This document shows positions 1 through 6,383 of a stretch of DNA of 6,473 bases, piece after piece. The notes under the pieces are model-generated. The model worked only from the letters and a program-made list of their open reading frames with translations, had not been told where the DNA came from and searched no databases. The DNA lies in contig JBDSEA010000153.1 in assembly GCA_039920305.1 (NCBI GenBank), forward strand, positions 1 through 6,473, written 5' to 3'. The position numbers and the translations under genes were made by a program. This stretch comes from DASRAJ01 sp039920305. Lineage in GTDB: Bacteria; Bacteroidota; Bacteroidia; Chitinophagales; UBA10324. Within the stretch, counting starts at the first letter, position 1. The number at the start of each line of letters is the position of its first letter.

Positions 1-86
1 CTGTGATTACTTTTTTCAAGCTTGAGATTGGTTTGCGCTGTCGCAATACTTTTCACAAAGATTGAAATCAATTCATTCCATTCTGA
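1..86 (-). pseudogene. Orphaned C-terminal helix of the four-helix-bundle gene, after an in-frame stop; runs off the left edge
   Basis: Reading on past the TGA at 87-89 in the same frame gives 28 open codons to the window edge. They include NELISIFVKSIATAQ followed by TNLKLEKSNH. This matches what I remember of the last helix of the 23S rRNA intervening-sequence / four-helix-bundle family, which typically has an 'NELisIFv.SI.TAk.nL' pattern. The segment is therefore probably the real C-terminus of the gene at 87-410, cut off by one nonsense codon, and not a separate gene. It has no start codon of its own. A single base change (CGA to TGA, or TGG to TGA) or a sequencing error would explain it. 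The true end lies outside the window. Confidence 0.6.
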
Positions 87-410
87 TCATCCTGTTTCAA
101 CACTTATTATTTTATTGGTTAAGGGTGCCTTCTTAATAATCTTAAGAGCATTATTTGTTTCCCTTAATTCTTTCAAAAGCACTTTTAATTTGTGTATGAA
201 ATCCTGACGTGATTCTGCACTTTGCGCCTCCCCATAATGAAGAGCAGGATGAGTTCCTGAGCGTACTAACTGTCCTGCAAGGTGACTACCTGCCCGGGTA
301 TCAAACAAACCCTCAGTAATCAGAATAATCAGTACTGCAAAGTCAATTAATCGGTCTTCCAGATTGAATTTTCTATTTCTTATTTCATCATGAATGCTCT
401 CTTTCATCAT
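87..410 (-). CDS. Four-helix-bundle protein (23S rRNA intervening-sequence protein family), probably truncated by an in-frame TGA
   Basis: The open frame codes for 107 residues. The core around residues 40-90 has the family hallmarks: a LAGQLVRSGTHPALHYGEA stretch (the usual form is 'LSKQLLRSGTSIGANI.EA'), then a QSAESRQDFIHKLKVLLKE helix and an ETNNALKIIKK helix. Family members are small helical bundles, often encoded in rRNA intervening sequences or scattered singly through Bacteroidota genomes; no biochemical role is established. Three helices lie before the stop and the fourth is encoded in frame just after it (positions 1-86), so the product as read lacks the helix that completes the fold. 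Two adjacent ATG codons (408-410, 405-407) can start it, and an AGGGA lies seven bases upstream of the first. It follows nuoM by 36 bases on the same strand and may be co-transcribed with it. A functional three-helix product cannot be excluded. Confidence 0.8.
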   Translation of the reverse strand: MMKESIHDEIRNRKFNLEDRLIDFAVLIILITEGLFDTRAGSHLAGQLVRSGTHPALHYGEAQSAESRQDFIHKLKVLLKELRETNNALKIIKKAPLTNKIISVETG

Positions 411-440
411 TCGATATTCCCTGTTCGGTGTTCGATATTC
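410..440. repeat. Short direct repeat (two TTCGATATTC copies) between nuoM and the four-helix gene
   Basis: TTCGATATTC occurs exactly twice, at 410-419 and 431-440, starting 21 bases apart. TGTTCG also occurs twice between them, at 422-427 and 429-434. On the minus strand the block reads as GAATATCGAA-type units that run into the start codon of the four-helix gene, and it begins six bases after the nuoM stop codon. I recall similar 'GAATATCGAACACCGAACA' blocks next to four-helix-bundle genes in other Bacteroidota, but could not verify this here. It fills nearly the whole intergenic space. Confidence 0.6.
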
Positions 441-446
441 ATTTCC

Positions 447-1934
447 TCACTTCAAAATGACCGTTCGTTCTACATTACTCATGATCGCTTCCATTCCCGG
501 ATGAATCAAATCATACAGCCAAAACGGTGCGACACCGATCGCAACAATTCCCGCAATTAAAATTCCTGCAGCGAGTTTTTCATTCCATGATGCATCAGGA
601 AGTTTCAAAAAATCTGCTGACTTTATTTCTCCCATGATCGCCGAGCCAACAGCACGCAAAATATAAACTGCAGTAACAACAATCGAAGCGCAGGCAGCAA
701 TGGTTGCGATGCGGTAAAAAGTTTCTGCCCGTTGCCATGATCCCATGAAGACTGTCATCTCTGCAACAAAACCGCTGAGGCCCGGAAGGCCCAGCGAGCA
801 CAATCCCGCAATCACAAAAACTGAAGAAATGAACGGCATCACTTTCATAATACCGCCGAGCTGAGCAACCTGCCGGGTGTGAGTACGCTCGTAGATCATC
901 CCGATACAGGCGAAGAAGAGTGCTGTCATCAATCCGTGCGAGACCATTTGCATCACTGCACCGGTAAGAGCTGTTTGTGTGAGCATTCCTATTCCAAGCA
1001 ATACAAAACCGCAATGGCTTACGGAGGAATAGGCATTGATGTATTTCAGATCCGTTTGCATCATGGTTGCAAAAGCTCCGTATAAAATGGCGATCGCTGC
1101 GAGCAGCACAATGATCCACGAATATTCATGAGCTGCTTCAGGCATCAGGTAGGTGGCCACACGCAGGCATCCATAGCCACCGAGCTTCATCGAGATGCCG
1201 GCAAGAAACATGGAGGCAGCGGTGGGTGCCGATGAATGTCCGTCAGGAATCCAGGTATGAAAAGGAAAAAGGGCAGTGAAAACACCGAAACCGATGAATG
1301 CAAAAGGAAAAAATAAACATTGAATTTCTACCGGAATATGCGCTTGTGAAATCTGAATAATATCAAAGCTGCCTGTGCTGAAATAAATCCCGAGCAGACC
1401 CACAAAAACCAGTACGCTGCCACCCATAAGCATGAGCGCAAGCTTCATGGCGCTGTACTCTTTTTTACCGCTTCCCCAGATGCCGATCAGTAAAAATTTT
1501 GGGATCACTGAAATTTCAAGGAAGAAAAACAGCGTGAAGAGGTCGAGTGAAATAAAAAAACCGTAAGCTCCCAGTGCAAGAAGAGTGAGTAGCAGCAAAT
1601 ACTCTTTACTCATCTTTTCCTGTTTCCATGAAACTAAAACTCCTGCAAGCACTACAAAGGCAGTGAGTAAAATCATGGCGATGGAAATTCCATCTACTCC
1701 GATATGGTAATGGATGTGGAGCGATTCATACCACTGGAAATCTGATTGAAAAAGAAATTGAGAAGTGTTCTGAGCCGTTCTCTCACTCAGGAATTGCAGG
1801 AGCAAAATAAAGCCCAGAACCAGCTGAAGTGCTGAACCAGCCAAAGTAATCCACCTTATCTGATTCAATCCACCGGATAAAGCGATTGCAATGCAAGTGA
1901 GAAAGGGCAGCAGAATGAGTAAGCTTAAGTTCAA
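447..1934 (-). CDS. nuoM: NADH-quinone oxidoreductase (complex I) subunit M, NuoM
   Basis: The 495-residue protein is hydrophobic throughout, as expected for the 14-helix antiporter-like M subunit that carries one of the proton channels of complex I (NADH to quinone, inner membrane). Landmarks: HIGVDGIS near residue 77, FFFLE with Glu140 (TM5), FPFHTWIPDGHSSAPTAA at 223-240, LAGISMKLGGYG with Lys250, the SSVSHCGFVLLGIG helix at 303-316, MVSHGLMTALFF at 330-341, and FVAEM with Glu392. Spacing to Lys250 places Glu392 opposite E. coli NuoM E407, and Lys250 opposite K265. The TM7 lysine (E. coli K234) is Phe219 here, and a lysine (Lys146) follows Pro145 in TM5. Length is normal and both ends look intact. 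The ATG start begins a typical first helix, MNLSLLILLPFLT. The gene upstream is divergent corA, so nuoL is not adjacent as it is in many nuo operons. An alternative name is complex I subunit 4 family protein; a related antiporter (MrpD type) is less likely. Confidence 0.93.
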   Translation of the reverse strand: MNLSLLILLPFLTCIAIALSGGLNQIRWITLAGSALQLVLGFILLLQFLSERTAQNTSQFLFQSDFQWYESLHIHYHIGVDGISIAMILLTAFVVLAGVLVSWKQEKMSKEYLLLLTLLALGAYGFFISLDLFTLFFFLEISVIPKFLLIGIWGSGKKEYSAMKLALMLMGGSVLVFVGLLGIYFSTGSFDIIQISQAHIPVEIQCLFFPFAFIGFGVFTALFPFHTWIPDGHSSAPTAASMFLAGISMKLGGYGCLRVATYLMPEAAHEYSWIIVLLAAIAILYGAFATMMQTDLKYINAYSSVSHCGFVLLGIGMLTQTALTGAVMQMVSHGLMTALFFACIGMIYERTHTRQVAQLGGIMKVMPFISSVFVIAGLCSLGLPGLSGFVAEMTVFMGSWQRAETFYRIATIAACASIVVTAVYILRAVGSAIMGEIKSADFLKLPDASWNEKLAAGILIAGIVAIGVAPFWLYDLIHPGMEAIMSNVERTVILK

Positions 1935-2141
1935 GCTGGTTTCGGTATTTTACTTTTTAACGGTATAAAATAACTCCGGTGTTCAACTAAAAGACTTTGG
2001 TTAAAATGAGCCCTTTCAACACCAAATGTAATCAAGACCTTAAATACATTACAGCTGAACCAGCAGCCATTATCCCGTATGAAAGAAGCCGGTAAAATAA
2101 AGCTCAAATAAAATTCTACCTTACTTTCCGCTTTCAAAATT
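1935..2141. other. Divergent intergenic region between nuoM and corA
   Basis: This 207-base AT-rich gap separates two genes transcribed away from each other, so it should carry the promoters of both. A minus-strand frame of 68 codons crosses it and overlaps the nuoM start by ATGA, but its translation resembles no protein I know and I do not call it a gene. On the nuoM side the only promoter-like match is the TACATTTG listed separately. I found no convincing corA promoter, riboswitch or M-box-like structure by eye. Confidence 0.6.
2023..2030 (-). promoter_or_regulatory. Candidate Bacteroidota -7 element for nuoM
   Basis: The minus strand reads TACATTTG, a perfect fit to the Bacteroidota -7 consensus TAnnTTTG. 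Transcription would start near 2018, giving a leader of roughly 85 bases before the nuoM ATG. At the expected distance upstream (about 19 bases) there is no TTTG -33 box, so this is a half-match that could occur by chance. Confidence 0.25.
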
Positions 2142-3092
2142 ATGATTACGATCTATCACCGCCAGCGGGAAAAATTAATTCCCGAATCGGATTTGCGCCA
2201 GTTACCGCAAATTGACCTGACTAATGTATTGTGGGTTGATTTGTTTCGGCTTGATGATGCGGAGAAACGCTACATCATTGGTAAGTTTGGTATCAATCTT
2301 TATGAAAAACAGGAACAGGAAGAAATTGAAAGCAGCTCACGGTATTTCGAAACCAGTAAGATGATTGTTGCCAATTCAAATTTCCTGATTCAGCAGAACG
2401 AAGGTTATACAAGTGAGCCTGCCACCTTTATTTTAAAAAACAATTACCTTGTAACTCACAGAACGGCAGAGTTCCGGTCGTTTACTGAAGTGAAGAAAAA
2501 GATGTCTGCATTGCCAAAAAATTTTCCTTCAGGCTATCATGTGCTTTTATCAATTTTTGAAAACCGAATTGACCTTGATGCAGATATTCTTGAGATGATA
2601 GCGAAAGAAATTTCGAGTGTGGGGAAACAGCTTGGTACGATTTCCAAAACAAAGGGAGACCTGCTGATCCGGATCACACATTTCCAGGAGCTTACCATGA
2701 TGCTGCGGCAGAACCTGCTGGATAAGCAACGGATGATTTCCGCGATGCTGCGCAGCGATCATTTTCCAAGAGACAGCCATGAGCGTCTGCGCATGATGAT
2801 TAAGGATGTAAACTCCCTGATGGATCATACCAGCTTCAGCTTTGACAGGCTGGAATATCTGCAGGATACTTTTCTTGGCCTGATCAACATTGAGCAGAAT
2901 AAGATCATTAAAATCTTTACCGTTGCTTCTGTGATATTTCTTCCGCCCACTGTAATTGCATCCTTGTATGGAATGAATTTTCACCATATGCCGGAATATA
3001 GCTGGCGATTCGGTTATCCTTTTGCCCTCGCCCTCATGGTACTTTCCTCCCTGATCACTCTTTGGTTTTTCCGAAGAAACCGCTGGCTGTAA
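2142..3092 (+). CDS. corA: CorA-family magnesium/divalent cation transporter
   Basis: The 316-residue protein has the CorA architecture. A soluble alpha/beta N-terminal domain (about 1-145, including DLTNVLWVDLFRLDD and the ILKNNYLVTHRT strands) is followed by long helices (about 145-255) that form the funnel. TM1 (about 258-276) ends in the signature YGMNF, with Gly277-Met278-Asn279 forming the selectivity filter. A short HHMPEYSW loop follows, then TM2 (about 291-310) and a basic RRNRWL tail that anchors the C-terminus on the cytoplasmic side. CorA proteins assemble as pentameric inner-membrane channels for Mg2+ and, in some members, Co2+, Ni2+ or Zn2+; the exact ion cannot be read from sequence. 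Length and both termini are normal. The gene is alone on its strand, divergent from nuoM, and followed directly by a hairpin terminator. The usual MPEL after the GMN is MPEY here, a common kind of variation. Confidence 0.93.
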   Translation: MITIYHRQREKLIPESDLRQLPQIDLTNVLWVDLFRLDDAEKRYIIGKFGINLYEKQEQEEIESSSRYFETSKMIVANSNFLIQQNEGYTSEPATFILKNNYLVTHRTAEFRSFTEVKKKMSALPKNFPSGYHVLLSIFENRIDLDADILEMIAKEISSVGKQLGTISKTKGDLLIRITHFQELTMMLRQNLLDKQRMISAMLRSDHFPRDSHERLRMMIKDVNSLMDHTSFSFDRLEYLQDTFLGLINIEQNKIIKIFTVASVIFLPPTVIASLYGMNFHHMPEYSWRFGYPFALALMVLSSLITLWFFRRNRWL

Positions 3093-3095
3093 ATG

Positions 3096-3127
3096 CAAAA
3101 GCGCCCCGGTGTTTCAGAGCGCTTTTG
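3096..3127. terminator. Bidirectional intrinsic terminator between convergent genes
   Basis: A perfect 9-bp inverted repeat, CAAAAGCGC (3096-3104) and GCGCTTTTG (3119-3127), encloses a 14-base loop. It begins three bases after the corA stop codon and lies 41 bases beyond the end of the large minus-strand gene at 3169. The A-run on one arm and T-run on the other let it act as a terminator on either strand, which suits its place between convergent genes. Confidence 0.8.
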
Positions 3128-3168
3128 AAGCAATCAATGACGAAATTTCTTCCTGTGATGGATTGAAA

Positions 3169-6030
3169 TTATTTCTGTATCACCAGTTTCACAAAATCAT
3201 TTATGCCGAACCCGCTTACCTTAACAAGGTAGGTTCCGGCTGAAAATTTTTCAACATTCAGTGCTATGCTTTGCCTGCCATCCGGAAGATAATATTGCAT
3301 GGGAATAATTACCTTACCCTGTAAATCACAAATATCAACCTGGTATGAACCGCTCAGCTCACAGTCAAATTGCAATAAAGTGCTTTGACCGGCGGGATTG
3401 GGAAAAAGGGAAAGTGTTCCTAAAGCGGATTCTTCACTCAGGCGGAAGGGTTCATCATTTGCTGACACATTCAGTTTATAGCAAATATTTCCAAATTCCA
3501 AGGTTGGGCTTTTAACCAGTACATAATAACGGCCGCTATAGGTATTGTTGAGCGTCACAGCTTCAGCAGTAAGGCCGGAGCTGACTGATTTGCCAAGCAG
3601 GTTTTGTAATGAATCATACACAAACAAATTTAAGTCGAATGGAAGATTCGATAATGTAATTTTAATATTGTCCAGCCCATCGGGTAAATTGAAAGTAAAA
3701 TAATCTTTGTCGCCTTTTTCCTGTACAGGAGCATAGCGTGTTATTTTGTGACTGTTTCTGAATTTAAGTACAGTGGACATGATAAATTCATCATTGGGTT
3801 CAAAACCATCAGGACAGGGATCCCTGAATTTAGTAATGAAGAAATCAAACTGGCCGGGTTGAAACAAGCTATCCCGGTAGGAATTCCCGAATGCAATTTC
3901 ATCAGGGCTATTGGTTCCGGAAGAAACATATACATTACTTGATGCATCCACTTCTATCGAGGGTCCATACCATCCGGGCTCTGTTACGCTTTCTGATTTC
4001 TTTCCACCGAAGTAAGTGCAATATTGAAGGTCAGACATATCCCAGTTGAAGCGCAGCCAGAAGGCATCATTATTCTTTTTGTTTTTGATATCAAAAGCAT
4101 CAGAAGTTACCAAACCGGAATCACTCTTGGTGTAGCCGCCAACATAAATAGGAGCGCCTTCCGGACCTACACGCAGGGTGCGGGGCATCTCAATTTTATT
4201 TCCACCGAAATATGTTGCAAAAATTTTATTACAGTTTGAGTCAAACTTCACTACAATACCATCGCGGTCCAGCGGTGAATAGGTGAAGCCTTGCTTCCAT
4301 GCACCGGGTGTAGCAAGGCCATCAGCACCGGATTCGGTTTGTCCGACAAAATAAATATCACCATAACGGTCACAACGGATATCCCGACCCCGCTCACCAC
4401 CCGAACCACCAAAGTAAGTAACCCAGATGGGCACCCCTGTGTTTTTGTTCCACCTCCCGATAAACATGTCACCGGCTCCCTGGTAAACTGGCTGGAATGC
4501 ATTTCCTCCGGGATTTCCAATGGTAACGCCGGTAGGGCTTTCCACTGTTCCGCACTGATAAACATTATTTCCGCTGACAGTTACTCCATGTCCACGGTCG
4601 CGTTTCGCTCCTCCCGAGTACGTTGCCCATATCTGGTGGCCTGCGTTATCAAATCTCATAAGTATGTTATCACCCACGGTATCACCTGTACAATCATAGC
4701 AGGGTGAATAAATAATTCCTGTTAAGGCCTCTGCGAGGCCGCTTGCGTAGATAGAGCCGTCAGTATCAGCCCAGATATTTTGAAATTCATCCTGCCCCAC
4801 CCCGCCGAGATAAGTTCCGTAAAGCAGGCTTCCGTCATTGGACCATTTTGCAAGCACGCCATCAAAATCATCAGAGTTGCCACCACCGAACACAGTTTGA
4901 AGCGCACCCGGTGTAGCAATGCCACTTGTACTGAAGGTGTGTCCCCCAATCCAGATTTGATTGAAAGGATCTACAGTAATACAAAAGCCGATTTCATTTT
5001 TATCACCACCGTAATAAGTGCCAAACAATAGATTGCCGGATGGATCCCATTTCAAAAGCGGAATGTCCAGGCCGCCTGCATTGGTTGATTGATATGAACC
5101 GGCTGTTGCAACACTTGCTGAAGACCGTGTTCTGCCGGTTACCACAGCATTGTTATTGAGATCAACCGCTATCTCATCGGTGAGATCTTTTTGTTCTCCG
5201 CCCCAGTATGTTCCCCATTCAACCGTGGGATCAATGGTAATGGTTTCAGAAGAATTCCGTTTTACATTCCCGAATGATATGGTGTTTCCATGACGAATAA
5301 ACTTTCCTTTTTCAGGTGCACGCGCATCGCTGAATAGAATGACAGGCTGTGTTTCCACTGCATAGCCAATTCCGGTATTTACTTTCAGGTCGCCGTTATT
5401 CCGGATGCTGAAATCAAAATCACCGTTATAATTAAGTGCTATATCAGCGATCTTGCCATTGGGATAAACAATGAATTCATATTTAGGGAAGATTTTGCCA
5501 TCAGCATTTTTTTCAGATGAAAACACCAGATCAATGCCATTGTAAACATTCTTGTAAGTAACCCTGAAGAAACTATGGATGTCCTTGATTCCACCGGGGC
5601 CGGTATGCTCATTAAAGTAATTGCGGTAAAATGGTGATTGACCTTCAGAGATCACTTCCACATTTTTGTTTGCATTCACCAGTTCAATATCCACACGGTT
5701 CACGGTATATTGCCAGGTATATTCTGTTTTGTTTTCATCCTTTATTTCTATGGGTGTTCCTGATTCAGTGTTGATTGATTGCAGGTAATCCGTTTTTACA
5801 AATTCGTAGCTGAAGCCGGTGTTACGAAGGATGAGCTTGAACTGATCATCATAATACATGAAACGAATATCGCTTCTTGCAATTCCATTTTGATCATGTA
5901 TCTGGCCTTTGTTCTGGATGTAGCCGAAACGTGCATTATCAGTCGGGTCATCAGTGGAGGCATTACCCGCGAGTGCCATGGAGCAAAATACAATTGCCAG
6001 CAGGGTTAAAAGGTGGTAGTTGATTTTCAT
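3169..6030 (-). CDS. Secreted seven-repeat SBBP beta-propeller protein with DUF7948-like, PPC-like and T9SS sorting domains
   Basis: The product has 953 residues from the ATG at 6028-6030. That start is chosen because it begins a clean signal peptide (MKINYHLLTLLAIVFCSMAL, cleavage near residue 21-23). An in-frame ATG at 6070-6072 would add 14 residues ahead of it. Residues about 33-270 fit the DUF7948-type N-terminal domain (FGYIQNKGQ start). Seven SBBP-type propeller repeats follow. Each carries a TYxGG motif, at 272-278, 336-342, 404-410, 468-474, 536-542, 604-610 and 670-676, a period of 64-68 residues, usually with a D-x-x-G/N then aromatic-V-x-G pattern. Residues about 737-857 resemble a pre-peptidase C-terminal domain (GFEPND, DKDYFTF). 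Residues about 870-953 are a type A T9SS sorting domain (LFPNPAG, GTYLVKVSG, KLVIQK), predicting export through the outer membrane and surface attachment or release. No catalytic residues are evident; a binding or adhesion role is inference. It is monocistronic in the window. Confidence 0.9.
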   Translation of the reverse strand: MKINYHLLTLLAIVFCSMALAGNASTDDPTDNARFGYIQNKGQIHDQNGIARSDIRFMYYDDQFKLILRNTGFSYEFVKTDYLQSINTESGTPIEIKDENKTEYTWQYTVNRVDIELVNANKNVEVISEGQSPFYRNYFNEHTGPGGIKDIHSFFRVTYKNVYNGIDLVFSSEKNADGKIFPKYEFIVYPNGKIADIALNYNGDFDFSIRNNGDLKVNTGIGYAVETQPVILFSDARAPEKGKFIRHGNTISFGNVKRNSSETITIDPTVEWGTYWGGEQKDLTDEIAVDLNNNAVVTGRTRSSASVATAGSYQSTNAGGLDIPLLKWDPSGNLLFGTYYGGDKNEIGFCITVDPFNQIWIGGHTFSTSGIATPGALQTVFGGGNSDDFDGVLAKWSNDGSLLYGTYLGGVGQDEFQNIWADTDGSIYASGLAEALTGIIYSPCYDCTGDTVGDNILMRFDNAGHQIWATYSGGAKRDRGHGVTVSGNNVYQCGTVESPTGVTIGNPGGNAFQPVYQGAGDMFIGRWNKNTGVPIWVTYFGGSGGERGRDIRCDRYGDIYFVGQTESGADGLATPGAWKQGFTYSPLDRDGIVVKFDSNCNKIFATYFGGNKIEMPRTLRVGPEGAPIYVGGYTKSDSGLVTSDAFDIKNKKNNDAFWLRFNWDMSDLQYCTYFGGKKSESVTEPGWYGPSIEVDASSNVYVSSGTNSPDEIAFGNSYRDSLFQPGQFDFFITKFRDPCPDGFEPNDEFIMSTVLKFRNSHKITRYAPVQEKGDKDYFTFNLPDGLDNIKITLSNLPFDLNLFVYDSLQNLLGKSVSSGLTAEAVTLNNTYSGRYYVLVKSPTLEFGNICYKLNVSANDEPFRLSEESALGTLSLFPNPAGQSTLLQFDCELSGSYQVDICDLQGKVIIPMQYYLPDGRQSIALNVEKFSAGTYLVKVSGFGINDFVKLVIQK

Positions 6031-6065
6031 GAAATAATTTTTAGGTGTTACAGGAAATAATTTTT
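6031..6065. repeat. 12-bp direct repeat in the leader of the SBBP gene
   Basis: GAAATAATTTTT occurs exactly at 6031-6042 and 6054-6065, starts 23 bases apart, about two helical turns. On the coding (minus) strand the proximal copy, AAAAATTATTTC, directly abuts the chosen ATG, and the distal copy is followed by CTGTAA. It could be an operator pair, an AT-rich translation enhancer, or a local duplication. Confidence 0.5.
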
Positions 6066-6094
6066 GGGGCAATGAAAGTACGCAATGATGGTAT

Positions 6095-6125
6095 AAAGAA
6101 TAAATTGATCTTTAAAAAGCACAAA
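6095..6125 (-). promoter_or_regulatory. Candidate Bacteroidota-type promoter for the SBBP gene
   Basis: On the minus strand a TTTG (-33 box, 6125-6122) is followed after exactly 19 bases by TATTCTTT (6102-6095), an imperfect match to the -7 consensus TAnnTTTG. Transcription would start near 6090, giving a leader of about 60 bases to the chosen ATG at 6030. The -7 box departs from consensus in two positions, so this is tentative. Confidence 0.35.
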
Positions 6126-6230
6126 AAAACTCCCGGATGATGAAAAGTTTATGATGAATAAACCCTTGAGTCGCACAATAAATTCATATTAACTACTACC
6201 TAAGATTTAAATGAAGGTAAAATTCAGAGT

Positions 6231-6383
6231 ATGTTTGATACAGAAAAAACAATTTTTATGGATGACATCTTCTTATTGAGGATAAAAATTGCCGGATATT
6301 CGGCGATGGCGGGTGTTATGCTTGTTGTTGCTTCTAAGAATTCACAAGCGGAAGTTGAAACATTTAAATTCCTACGCCAATGA
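6231..6383 (+). CDS. Small ORF: signal peptide with a ten-residue tail, possibly a gene remnant
   Basis: Fifty codons from the ATG at 6231-6233 (or 41 from the ATG at 6258). The translation has a charged start and then LLRIKIAGYSAMAGVMLVVA, followed by SKNSQA and an AEV junction. That is the layout of signal peptides I recall at the start of large secreted Bacteroidota proteins ('KI.GYSA.A...L..A...AQV/AEV'). After the predicted cleavage at residue 40 only EVETFKFLRQ remains before TGA. The stop overlaps the ATG of the next gene as ATGA, which suggests translational coupling. Two readings compete: a decayed gene that lost its mature domain, or a real leader/secreted peptide. It lies in a divergent region some 200 bases from the SBBP gene; no convincing promoter is visible upstream. 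Whether it is expressed is unknown. Confidence 0.45.
   Translation: MFDTEKTIFMDDIFLLRIKIAGYSAMAGVMLVVASKNSQAEVETFKFLRQ

Noticed and set aside
22..207. 61-codon plus-strand frame at the left edge
   Set aside because: It is antisense to the four-helix gene and its C-terminal continuation, which carries the family motifs.
595..1119. 174-codon minus-strand frame inside nuoM
   Set aside because: It lies in another frame of a clear nuoM, is rich in Cys, His and Arg, and matches no family.
1931..2137. 68-codon minus-strand frame overlapping the nuoM start by ATGA
   Set aside because: The translation has no recognisable domain, signal or membrane pattern and fills a divergent promoter region; the overlap looks coincidental.
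2550..3098. 182-codon minus-strand frame opposite corA
   Set aside because: Antisense shadow of a well supported CorA gene, with no domain features.
4291..4707. 138-codon plus-strand frame opposite the SBBP gene
   Set aside because: Long open antisense frames are common opposite Gly/Thr-rich repeats; the SBBP frame has conserved domains and this one has none.
6030..6072. 14-residue N-terminal extension of the SBBP protein from the ATG at 6072
   Set aside because: It would place a polar segment before a complete signal peptide; the ATG at 6028-6030 gives a normal signal peptide.
6166..6192. TTGAGT and TATTAA as a sigma70-like promoter for the 6231 ORF
   Set aside because: The 15-base spacing is short, both boxes are weak, and Bacteroidota use a different consensus.
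6211..6279. 22-codon ORF beginning ATGAAGGTAAAATTC
   Set aside because: Very short, with no recognisable feature; it overlaps the signal-peptide ORF in another frame.
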